Shown here piece by piece: positions 9,253 through 21,100 of a stretch of 24,191 nt of DNA (position 1 is the stretch's first letter; every line of letters starts with the position of its first letter). The notes beneath the pieces are model-generated. The model made no database searches, was not told the origin of the DNA, and was given only the letters and a program-made list of their open reading frames with translations. Made by a program: the position numbers and the translations under genes. The DNA is from Collodictyon triciliatum (lineage: Eukaryota; CRuMs), in contig JBHJMP010001256.1 of NCBI GenBank assembly GCA_043381765.1, forward strand, positions 1 through 24,191, read 5' to 3'.

Positions 9253-10312
9253 CTCCTTTCAGTCAACTCACGAGGGTGCTAAGGATGGAGCTTAGGGTTG
9301 GGTACAGGTACAGGTAGTTCAGTTCCTTGGTGAGAAGGGCAGAAAGTGTAAAGGTAACCATGACGGTAGAGGTCAGTACGATGGCTGTGGGGACAATCCT
9401 AGAAGATTCATATTTAAGGAATGCCTTCGAAACAACTATTCTGAAGAGTGTATTTCAGAGTGAAGTGTGGACTAATACTCACAGTTTGGGGTATGACATA
9501 CACACAGCAACAAAGACTTTGTTAAGAAAAGATATATATATATATTTACACACACATAGAATGGGTTTAACAAGATAAAAACAAAAGAGTAAGTATTCAC
9601 AAAGAGACTTTATTAAAATCTCTTATACTTCTCGTCCAGTGTCATGCAGAAGGCAACAAGCGGGCCAGACTGAATTCCTTCGAGAAGAGCTACACCCAAC
9701 AGGAACAAACTACGTTCCACCTGGCGATTCTTCTCATATAACAGAATCAGAACGATAAGTCCAATCGCACACAGATGGCAGGGATAGGAGGTGGCAATAT
9801 TGAACTTGATGTTGATGACTATTCCCGCAAAGTAGAACAGAATTGTAGCGGTCAGCAGAGTGAAAACATTCTGCACGTGGCGGACCAGTTGGGGTCTGTG
9901 TGATGGGATGGATTAAGCAGACAAGCCTCTAGTAAAACAAACCAAGTGAAGGAAGACCAAATAAATGAAAAGAGTTAACAAAAAAAATGAAAATAAAAAA
10001 ACAGGAAAAAAATCGAGAGAAAAAAAAGAGAAGGAAACCGAGAATACAGAGTAAAAGAAGAAATAACATTAGGAGACTTGGCTCGCATCTTAGTAGGTGA
10101 TTTAGGCTAATAGGCAGCTTGTTTGTACATAGCCATACAGAGAGCGGGGGTAAGGTAAGGTAAGGTAAGGTAAGGTAAGGTAAGGTAAGGTAAGGTAAGG
10201 TAAGGTAAGGTAAGGTAAGGTAAGGTAAGGTAAGGTAAGGTAAGGTAAGGTAGTGTGGAGTTATATAAATACATAAACAAACTTACTGGTGCTTCACAGA
10301 ATTATGCATCAT
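8600..10312 (-). CDS. Bax inhibitor-1 family protein (TMBIM6-like)
   Basis: BI-1 is an ER multi-pass protein that leaks Ca2+ in a pH-dependent way and restrains cell death. Five exons (complement) join in phase: 10287-10312, 9629-9895, 9272-9398, 8784-8958, 8600-8664 (TAG), giving 219 residues. Diagnostic parts are HVQNVFTLLTATILFYFAGI (first helix), LLEGIQSGPLVAFC, VPTAIVLTSTVMVTFTLSALL, FIQFFVSSAIIFNIQVYLG, and the C-terminal GYLLYDTHKMIAEAQSGNTD followed by HTLEFFLDFFGIFVRILSIL. The two Asp of the di-aspartyl pH sensor are present (YLLYDT and FFLDFF). The tail ends in a Lys-rich KSKKSKK, as in animal BI-1. The start is uncertain: ATG ATG at 10312/10309 gives a short N-terminus, and the frame stays open further upstream. 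Introns carry CTTT, CAA and TAAGG repeats. Confidence 0.9.
9189..9252. repeat. (CTTT)n microsatellite
   Basis: About 16 CTTT units in the BI-1 intron 8959-9271. Confidence 0.95.
10150..10252. repeat. (TAAGG)n pentanucleotide array
   Basis: About 20 perfect TAAGG units in the first BI-1 intron (9896-10286). It is interstitial, and not the usual fungal telomere repeat TTAGGG. Confidence 0.96.
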
Positions 10313-10421
10313 TTGCTGCGCGGCTTGAAGCTTGAGGGTCGGGCTTTGTGTAACTAGTTGTTTTTTGTGAGGGCAAAGTCAGCACTCTGAGGATAAAGAT
10401 CAAGTGATGCACACGGCAGCA

Positions 10422-10913
10422 ATGATGATCGGAGCCCAGGAAACAGATCATGTGAAGGATAGGCTCGGCCTCCAAGAACTTCGTAGGGAATCAGCCAGGG
10501 CGATCCCATAATATGATCAGTCAGCAGAGGCTATGTGCCGTCAAATGTCGTCTGTTCCTGGGCCGGGTGAGGTGTCCACACCTGATAGTCCTTGGTCTTT
10601 CCTATCGTCCGCTACGCTTACTAAGGACGACAGCGCATGGTTCGATCCTCACTTATACCCGCTCGCAACGAGCCTCTGGCAACAGCAGACGGAAACGTCT
10701 CTCCGAAAGGAGAGCTTCTGGAAGGTTCCCGGCTGCCACGTTTCATCCGAATGTGGAAAGGGAGCAGCTGATTCTCGGAACTCTGTTTGTGTGCGAGTCG
10801 GTTACCAACCCTTCCAGCACCCCCTTCGTCACCAACCTCCCGGCATCTCACCGTAAGGCCAATTCCTCTTCTCTCCTGCTGCTGCACACACGCCACACTC
10901 CGCTTGATTGGTT

Positions 10914-11000
<87 letters not shown>

Positions 11001-11150
11001 TTTTTATTTACTTTTTCGAAAGAGTGGTTTTTGAAGGAATGGACAAGTCATCTCCGCCACCACAGCCCAGCCTTGGTCGAGTACCATCCAAGGATTCGGA
11101 TGAAGAGGGTCTCAGAAAGAAAAGAAGAGAGAAAAAAGAGAGAAAAAAAG
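10422..11150 (+). other. Possible unidentified plus-strand gene, exons unresolved
   Basis: From ATG ATG at 10422, one frame gives a natural 29-residue peptide (MMIGAQETDHVKDRLGLQEL then RRESARAIP). It has a TAA at 10509, then stays open in the same frame to 10858, with SPWSFLSSATLTKDDSAWFD and PLATSLWQQQTETSLRKESF. After the (GA)n tract another segment (11040-11120) reads MDKSSPPPQPSLGRVPSKDS with an acidic/basic continuation. Codon use looks like protein, but I recognise no domain and could not fit introns across the internal stop. It would be divergent from BI-1 and convergent with TMEM131. It could equally be a decayed gene. Confidence 0.3.
10915..10996. repeat. (GA)41 microsatellite
   Basis: Uninterrupted GA dinucleotide run. 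A looser purine-rich GAGA/AAAA tract follows at about 11114-11225. Confidence 0.97.
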
Positions 11151-11232
11151 AGAGAGAGAGAAAAAAAGAGAGAAAAAAGAGAAAAAAAAGAGAGTGAAAA
11201 AAGAGAGAAAAAGAGAGAAAAGCAAAGTCTAG

Positions 11233-14200
11233 CTACTCCATATCCTGCATCCCATCACCAGGACTTTGGAATGGATAGGGTGGCAGGCTGCCGCGTCCGT
11301 CAGGAGGGATTTGGGACTGCGGGACGGGCTGGCCTTGGGCATTCATCATGGGAGTGACCGAGTAGAGCATCTGCTCCGCAACCACACCGGGTGTATTTCC
11401 CCGCATGCTTGGATTCGAGAACGGGGAGGTTGAGTAGAAGAGGTCGCGCCGCTGTGCATCAAAGAAATGGGAGGCCGTCTGTGCAGACGAGCCCAACCCA
11501 AGGCCACCGCCACCACCACCGCCATTTGCACCGTTTGCACCGTTCACGCTTGGGCCCATGCCTGCTCCACCAATGGGCATTCCTGGCGTTGGGACACGAG
11601 GCCCGGCCGGTCTGCCCGACATCCCAAACCCGGCAAACATCGAGCCGCTCCCGGACGGGCTGTCATCCTGGGGGAACAACGGGCCGTAGTTGACTCTGCC
11701 GGCGCCGGCGTTCATGCCGTAGTTGGGCGCACCCATGAACTGGGGATTGATAGTGCCAGACCCATAGCCCGGTCCGAGGCTGCCCATGCCGCCAAGGCCC
11801 ACGATGCCGCCCATGCCGCCCATGCCCGGGATTCCACCCACTCCTGCCAAGCCATCGTACCCAGCAGACGGCCCAACTCCGCCCATTCGATGGTGGGCAA
11901 AGGCCACGCCTGGCGGGGTCTCCATGAAGGAGGATGTGTCGCCCCATCCGCTAGAGCGCGAGCCGGGTGTCCCCATAAACTCTGTCATACCGCCGCGCCC
12001 GCCTTGACTGCCTGCATACGGCGTCCTAGCCGCTCCAAAGACATCGTAGTTGCCAAAGAGGCTGTTTGATGAAAAGAGCGAGTCTGACAGCGAGAGCGAG
12101 GGCGTCACCCCGCTGGACGAAGGGGACTGGCCTCCACCAACACTCGGACCCTTGTCTCCTGGGTTTCCAGAGCCATGCTGCTTCAGACCGAACCCGCCCG
12201 CTCCCCGGCGGCCAATCGCCCCCAAGTCGTATGCCATGTCGCCTGCCCCATCCGACCCAGGCCCATTCAGCCCCCCAGACAAAGGATTCATCGAAATGCC
12301 TGCGGGAAACGGTGTCGATGACGGCCCAAAGACCGAGTTCCCGGATATTCCGCCATATGTCGACGGACTGATGGACCCGCCGCTGACAACCCCGAACCCA
12401 GAGACGTTGCCGACAGGGGTCACAGTTGCGTTGGCATTCGGCAGGCCGGCAGATGTTCCCGTGGCCGCACTGTTCTGGTTGACCAAAGGCATTGAAGTCG
12501 ACAATACCGACGAAGGTGCCGATGACAGTGATGACGACATGGACTGTTGTTTGCCTGACCCAATGACACCAACGCGACGAGTCGGCTGACTCGGCTCTAG
12601 ATTGCTGTGGCCACCTGAATATGCCCCTCCATTGGCTGTCTCGCTCGCCAAGCCAGCTCCTGAAGTCGATATCGGAGGTGATGTTGTCTTTGGAAACTCT
12701 GACAAGGAACCATTGCTCGAGCCTCTGCTTGAACCCCGGCTTCGCGTGGTCTCCAAAGACTCCGGTGCAGGGTTAGAAATCGGAGAAGAAACCGGAGCCG
12801 GAGCTGGAGCTGGAGCCGAAGCAGGCGTGGTAGTGACCAAGTCATGTTGCAATGGGGGTGGGACATGCTTCTTTTGGACGGTAGGTGTGCTTCCTCCAGT
12901 TTGATGTGCTGGTGCAGGAGAATTTGCTTTGGTTGCGGCTGTGGTATTTGTTTCGACTGTAGACGCCTGAGTATTTGCTGACACCTTGCGATATGCCACA
13001 TTTTCTAGAGATTTTCTCGAGTTGGACGATGACCCTTTGGATGACGTTGTAGGCGATGAACTCACATTCTGTCCTTGACTTTGAATGTGCGGTGCGGGCA
13101 AAGATGTACTTTTTTCTGTCTGTAGTTCTGTTTGCTGCTTGTCAGTGGCAGCTTTAGGTGTATCTGTATTCGGCACAGAATCCTTTGTGGGCTGCTTCTC
13201 GTTAACAGTGCGAGCCTCTGGTTTTTCCTCAGGTTCGTCTTCGAAGAACAGACAGAAAATGCATAGATTGTAAAGAGAAAAAAAAAGAAAAAAATGTTAC
13301 CCAAAAAGATATCATAAAAATAAAAATAAAAATCCTGGGTATATCGTTCTGCAATATGATACCTTTTTTTTTAGTTCTTTGAATCGAATAAAGGAAAAAA
13401 TGATACCTTTTTTAGTTACACTTGTTCCTAACGCGATGCTCACGGAAGGCGAAGATGCAGTCTGATTGGATTTTGCATCATCCTTGGAAGGTAAGGGCAA
13501 TACTGATTCATAATTTTGCTTAATTGAGACTTCCAGAGTTCCCTTTCCATCTTCCTGGAGTTGCATCGATGACTTTTTCAGTTGATAGCGAACAGTTTCT
13601 TTTTTATAATGCGGAGTATAGGATGTTGTGGTGCTCATCGGATTGCCTGGGAATTGCTTTTGGGATGTAGATAAATGACTATTCTGATTCACCGATAAAG
13701 TCGTGTTCGTGCCAAGATTGCTTGTATTTGGTGACTTAGCGGCCACAGAAATGTCATCTGGGAGATTGGGTTGCTCCGCAGTGGTAAGTGGCTTACTTGA
13801 TTCCACAGGGACAATTTTTTCTGCCACCACATGTTTCTGCTGCTTCTCTGCCTCGGATGTCTTTAAAGGATCGAGCAAGGAACCAACCATAGGGGACAGA
13901 ATGGGACTTTTCAAATCAAGACTGGGGCTGGTCGTCTCTTCACTGGACATCACTTTGGTTTTTTTTTGTGGTTCATCTTCCACCAGCTGCCGTCTACGTG
14001 ATGCTTGGTCATTGTTCTCACTCATTGGGTCTTGGGTCTTTGTTTCTTGCACAACTGGTTCTTGCTTCTCTGAGGATGCTGACCGAGATTGGACTGGATT
14101 CTCAGGTAGCATTATGCGGCTTGCTGTAGATGCAGAATGAGAGTCTGTTTGTAAATCGGATAGTGGTTGACAATTAGGTCCACTTTGGGTATTAGATTTT

Positions 14201-17200
14201 GATTGGGAGATATTTCTGGTTTGCATCTCTTCTGAGTTTTGTTTCTTGGCGTCATTAGCCCAAAAATTATCCTTTTGCTTCACGGTGGATGCATTCATTT
14301 GACTGGTATTGCCATCTTGCAGTGTATTTGTGCTTGTACTAAGATTAGCGTTTGCTTGCTTCGGTGCAGGGTCTTGAGTTTCTGCTTGAGACGGAGACGA
14401 CAGATTTATTTTTGCAGAAGTTTTCACCCCAGACGAAGAAGTAAGTGATGATGCAGACCCTTCTTTAGCAACCAGAGGCACTTTTGTCGATGTGTTTCTG
14501 GAAGTCGCAACTTTTTTCCCAGCAGGCAAAGGTGCATCGTGCTCCTGTCCTTTGGCATCTTTTGTCTCTTTTGACAGTAAAGAGGGTGTTGTTCCATCCT
14601 TAGAATCAGAGGGATTCGAAGTAGACGCAGTTGATTTGCTTTTAGAGTCATGATGGCTTAAGGGGCCCGAATGAATGACAGTGTCTGCAATTTCTTTGCG
14701 CCCTGAAGAATTGGAGGTCGTGGATGGCGCAGTTTTCCCTGGGATGTAGCTCGTCGCAGAGTTGGAACTAACTGACTGACTATGTGAGGGAGGTTGTGTT
14801 GGACCCTGAGCCAAAGAGGAAGTAGAGGTCCCACTTGTTTGTGGGGTGGTTGATTCATTTTTGGGAGGTGAGTGGGATTTCACTCCCGAGGCCTTCTCCA
14901 CTTTGGTAAGGTTTGAGTTTGGTTGTGAAACACTCGGGGTTGAGGGTGCTGCAGGGGTAGGTTTCTTTGAGGCACTGGAAGTGACGCGAGATGAGGTCGA
15001 ATTTTCCGTCACTTGCTTGGGTTTTGCGGCATCTGGCAAAGGTCTTTCAGGGGCAGGTGTAGGGGCTTTGGAATCAGTCGCAGTATTTTGTGTGCTTGAA
15101 TTCTGCTTTTTTGTCGATTGATTTCCAGATAATAGATTGCCCGTTGATGAGACCGTTGTAGCTTGAGTGGTATTAGGAGGTGTTGTGTATGATGGATTGG
15201 GAGGATAAGCTTCGTTCTTTTCAATCTTATTCTTCCGTTCATATTCGTTCTTTTCAGCATCACGAGTTGAGTTGCTCCTGTCGCTTGATGTGTTTCCGGT
15301 AGATCCAGCGGAATTAGTTTGGGATGAGGTTTTGTGTGGCTGATTCTGTATTTGAGGTTGTGTCTCAACTACAGATTGGTGGTTGCTTCTCTTTTTTGAC
15401 GGTTGAGAGACAGGATGAGGGCTTGATTGTTTCAGAACATCTGGTGCGTCGGGGTTTGGTTTGTTTGCTGAAACCTTTCCGCCATCTGGTATGGAGATAT
15501 GGGCTTCTGGAGTTTTCTTTGAGTGTTGATGGCTTGTTACCGCTGCGGCGAGAATCTGTGATTGATGGGTAGCTGAGGTATTCGATGCGTGGGTCTGTGA
15601 TTTTTGGAGTTCTGATGGTTGGTTCGTCCCTGTACCTTTTTCGGATGAGGAAGGTTTCTTCGGATGGTCTTCGTGTTTTATTGGCGAGGAGTCAGCAACT
15701 TCATCTGGTGGGGATACATTTTGAGAAGTTTGTTGAAGTTGAGGTGTTTCACTTGGTGGTGGGGGGCTGGGGTCCGCCGAAGTGGACTTACGGTTAACCT
15801 TGTAGCTGTTTGTTGAGCTCAAATGGTATGGGTACGAAAATTCTCCAATTAAGTTATCATGATAGACCCAAGGATTTTCTTTCTTTGTCATCCTCCACAA
15901 GCAAACGAATATCGATACACTTATAGCGATGAATAATCTGCGCAGAGCCTCTCCAAATGGAGTAGAAGGTATCCTGTCTGCACAATCCGCCAATAGGTCG
16001 TAGGGTAGCGTGGATACAATGGGAATCACGGCCAAAACCTGATAATAGCGCAGATGATCAATGCCGGAGAAATCATCATATTCAATGTCTTCCTTAAATA
16101 TTGGTGACCAAAAAAATGCGCGGTCTGATAGAATAAAATAGTGGGAATAATAATAAAACCTTGGATTGTGGGGAAATAATTATCAAATCCTTTTCAATTA
16201 AAGAAGAGTGAAAGTCAGGTGAGAATGTCAATGACAGCGTGGTATGTTCTCCAGGGTGGAGGGTTATTTGGGTACAGTTTAAGACTTCGAATCCGTATGC
16301 CCCGCTAGATAAGTGAAATATGTAAAGATTAAAATGTCTGAAAATACTGAGATGGGACCAAGAACGTTTGTTTTTCTAATACATTACCATCCTTTTCCAT
16401 CAATTTTTGCTGTTAGGTTTTGAAGAGGTAATTTCCCTGTGTTTCGAATTTGGACAGACTGCTTTTGGGTGATAATATTGCCGCATCCTTCACCTAATTT
16501 GAAAGAGTGTGTATACGTCAGTTCAGTCTTAGATGTCCTGTTTTCCGTTATTTTTTTTTCTTCCTTTATTTGTGTGCGGTACACAACTAAAGATACACTC
16601 ACCTGAAAGCAAAAATTCTTCAGTGAAATTGAAACGAATCGATGATATAGTAGTGTTATCACCAAGAGAGAGAAATTCTAGGATTCCTTCACCGCCCTAC
16701 AGGTTTTAAAGAAAAAGAGAAATAAGATAACAATAAAGTAGCCATCGTAACTGGATGGATATGATTTCAAATGAAGCTGTCGCTTGATTGATAACTAGGT
16801 ATAAGCGAAGAATAAACAAATAAATAATTGGAAATATCTGTGGAAACAAACTTCGCCACGAAGCTCAACAATTTCCAAGATGGTCAGGTTATTTTTTAAG
16901 TATAAAACAGCGTGATGAGTTTGATTATCCGTTGGCTGGAAATATATAGGACCGAGTAGCGTATATTCTTGGGGCATTAGCACAACGCCCTATTTTTCAA
17001 TTACAGATTTTAGGATTGGCCAAAAAGAAGAGTTGTCAAATCAATCACGACATGGAGAAATGTTATTTTCTCCTTCGTATCTAATACTAACCTCAGAGGC
17101 TCTTGGTGACATCGAAAAATAGTCCGACAACGGAGAGAAATGAAGCGGGAAAGTTTGGTTGGCACAGGTTGAATTCGGCGGAAAAGGTAGTATCTGCACG

Positions 17201-18136
17201 TGAATAGGGACATCGGACGGGTTTGATATGGGTATGTATCTCTCCTCAACTGAACCAACCTGTAAAAATGTGTGTCGATGAGCCGGAATGTACTTCTTGG
17301 TTGGTATTCCAGTAGAATATACATGAAAGGCATATCAACGTACTTGTATTAGGCCGTAGTTGAATGTTGAATATGATGCATTGATGATTGAAGGTTTCAT
17401 CAAAGATGCGTGGACGAACATTCTAAACCTATTTAATGGGACCAAGAGTGAAAAGATTATGAAAAGTCACATTCATATTTGTAAATGAGAAACTAAAATG
17501 AAAACTTGTTTATGTGTCTTGCATCCATATTCTTTAAAATTACATTATATTCGCGTCAGTGTGAACGGTGATATTTGCCACAATAAATGTTTCCCCAGAA
17601 ACTTGGATGGAATCCCAGATTTTATCTCTACGTTTAAGAGCCTACAAAAGAATGAATAAATTATGGAAAAGATTGAGCAGGTGATTACATAATAACCGTG
17701 ATAGGGATGGATGAAAGTAGCTTTTTGCAATAAAAAGAAGAAAATGGTTGATATCTTACTTGATAGTCCCTCTTGGACAAGGGCTCTCCGACCTTGCTTA
17801 AGCTATTTTGTGCCGAGTAAGATGGTTCAATCATATAGTTTTTCTCAATTGACCCTGTAAACATTGATATTGAATTGTTATTTATTTGCTGGATAGAATG
17901 TTATATTCTCTTGGATGAATTTTTATTCGACGAATTTTATTCCAACACCGCAAAATTATAACACATATGAGTGAGAAACCTCTAGACGGATCAAACTTCA
18001 CATATCCAACCATAGCAGGGGCATTTGGCTCTATGATGTCGTTAGTAATCATCGGGATGAATCTTGGGTCTGATGAAATTATTGATGTAATAGTCACAGG
18101 CACCCTATAGTTTTCATTATTATTATTATTTACAAA

Positions 18137-18167
<31 letters not shown>

Positions 18168-21100
18168 TCAAGCCTAGAATCTAACAGCTTCTTTGCTTGA
18201 TTTAGTATATACATATACCACTGTGTTCACCTACAACTTTTTGACATTTGGATATTGAAAATTCAAATAATTTTTCACACAATAGTGAACATCATACGGT
18301 AGAGAATTCGATCCTTCCATTGGTGATCTCAAAATACGCCCAGGGAATGATGGGCTGAAGCGAACCAGGTTTGGCTTTATGGACACACTACCGCTTAAGC
18401 CAAAGTATCTGACAGTGAACACAGACTTCTCGAAGTTTGTGTTCATCGCAAACCTCAGTCCAAAGGACCCCTCTCTACATGATCAGTATTCAAAATGAAC
18501 TGTCTGATATATCCTGGTGGCATACAAATCGTACTTGCAATTATGAGGTCACTGGATAAGAACGAAGATTTACTTTGCAATAAGTTGAATCTCTATGTAT
18601 TCGCTTCGGCCAGGAACTATCGACAAGTTCTCTAGTCTAAGGTAGTTCAATATGAATTTGTTTGTTTTCCTTTTTTTTAAAAAAATAATAATAATAATGT
18701 GTGTATGTGTATGGTTAAGGCGATATACATATGAGCGCATAGTTACCGAGTGCAAAAATATGTTATAATATTATATAATTACTCATTCGAGAAGGTAATC
18801 TTATCATCATGGCTGTTGTTGTAATCTATCCGATTTTCATAAAATCCTTTTGCCCTGAATTATTTTCGCAAATAAGGATGCTGTTTAATTATTTTGAAGA
18901 TATTTTCTGAATAATTTCAATCAAAAGATTGGCATTCCAGTGGGAAGGCGAGAATCAAAAATTTAAAAAGAGTAGAATTAAACATATGTAATTTCATTGA
19001 CCTTAGTGTCATATGTGGGCTAAGGGACTTCATTGATGTAATTGTAACTGGTCTGGGATTTGGATTCGTAATTTTGATCAAGTGGACATGGGGCTCCTTG
19101 GCGGTTATAGGGCCGACATCAATCAGGCTCCCCTATGAAATTTAATTAACACAAGTTTTTGATACCGTTTTCTAAAAGCAGAACATAAAGTATCATAACA
19201 ATCGTTCCATCGTGTACCCTAGATTCTTGGCCGCTTACAGACACAGACGATAGAGACAGCGAACCAGGATAAAAGGTTGTGGATAATTCAAAGGTGGTTA
19301 TATTGGTCACCACCACAAGAGATACTGGTAATAAAACAAATGGAGATTCAACCCGAACGAGCAACTTAAATTGATTCTATTAAGAAAATAAAGGAATAAT
19401 ACGGTGTTTAGATTACTATTGAATAAATATTAAAAAGAGGAAAATATTCACAACAGTTCATTAAAAAAAAAAACAATTAATTTTCATAGGATATAATTCC
19501 TAAAGTGAAGAATGCTTTCATAAAATTTTTGACTCACACAAATATCGCCAGGGTGTAATAAGATTTCGCTTGAAGGGCCAACCACATTCACAGTAGAGTT
19601 TATCGAGGAAACATCGAGAATAACTAAAGGGTGCTTGAAAGTGTGACTGATGATGGTCAACCTTTGGAAAGTAGTTTCCTGACCTCCAGCGGCGCTTATG
19701 ATAGGGTCGGGTACTTGAACATCAAGTTTCCTAATATTAAGAAGCATTTGGTCAATGGCACAGTCTCACCAGAGTGTATTCAGATTTTTCTTCAGAAAGC
19801 AAAGATAAATATAAACGTAGGTCATTGTCAATTGGGTTTATATCAGTATGAAGTGATTCGATTTCATATAAGAGCCAAACTTTTTCAACTGAAAGTTTTA
19901 CATAAAATTAGATATGGGATTGACAAGTGTAGTCCACAAACCCATGAACAATCTTTCCACGATAGAACACTTCAATTTTGGATTTTGGGAGAGACGTGTC
20001 ATTTGTTTTGAGTACAACCTGGTATAACAAAGATAAAAAAAAATAATCATCCAACAGAAAATTATGTGTATATGAGCTTTACTGAATATATAGGATTCAA
20101 CTACAGCTAAATGCTGTATTTATTTATCTTTTAAAAAAATTATACCCGGCCATTGAATTCTCCTTCTGTTTTCCCTTGCATCACAACTTGTAGAACCTCT
20201 ACTTCCTAGTAACAATATAATATATATATATATATTTGTTCAGGACTAGGCACAGCTACAAAAGAATTTACATATTTGAGATATTAAAATTGTTTACCTC
20301 TCCGGGTAGTAATGTAGCTAAATTAATGTTTTGAAGATAAATGGAACCAGACGGAGGAGAAAGGAATGTCTCCTTGATTTGAATAGGCTATACATGACAA
20401 AAGAAAATCTGTTAACTAAAAAGAAAAAATAATACATACATTGATGACATGCCCACTTTCTTTTTCTTAGAGCATGGTATTAGTAAAATTGATGTTTGTC
20501 AACATACTTTGATTCCTGTATTCATCAAGTAGAGAGGCTCTATTCTCTTTCCTTCGGGATTGGTGAGAGGTGCAAAACTGATCTCTTCGGGTCGTTTTAT
20601 AATTGATCCTTAATGTTTAGCGGATTAGTATGCTTAGTCTTCACCGCAAACACATAGACATAGATATAGACATAGATATAGACATAGATATAGACATAGA
20701 TATAGACATAGATATAGACATAGATATAGACATAGATATAGACATAGATATAGACATAGACAGTAAATCCCGAGAAAATTTTAAACATAGAAATACACAT
20801 ATTCTACCACGAAGAGCCAACTGATAGTCTAGACATACCTCGAGTGACCATAAAATCAACAGGTATTGTCATTTTGTGACGATTAGTGACTATATGAATA
20901 TGTGCAGTATGTTTCCCGAGGGTTGTGGGGATTATGTCAACTTGGATAACGTATCGGGTAGAGTGCGGCGCGATTGTCTGTTAATTTATTTATTATTAAA
21001 AAGAAAAGAAAAGAAAATTGGTAATAAATAAATAAGTTTGTCGGATTACACTTTCAAATTCCTCTTGTCATTTTATTACCCTTTTAGGTATAATTGTATA

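Noticed and set aside
10150-10252. (TAAGG)n as interstitial telomere repeat
   Set aside because: The unit is not TTAGGG, and the array sits inside a BI-1 intron among other microsatellites.
10640-10652. GGTTCGATCC, resembling a tRNA B box
   Set aside because: The flanking bases do not form a T stem or acceptor stem, and no cloverleaf could be drawn.
18270-18340. Apparent frameshift in TMEM131 exon 19, where another frame reads FEITNGRIEFST
   Set aside because: The original frame splices in phase with a donor at CC|GTATGA into VPVTITSI, so no frameshift is needed.
19631-20011. 126-residue plus-strand open frame
   Set aside because: It lies antisense to phase-consistent TMEM131 exons 12-14 and has no recognisable domain.
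20653-20763. 12-bp array as a CRISPR-like repeat
   Set aside because: Units are contiguous with no spacers; it is a minisatellite in an intron.
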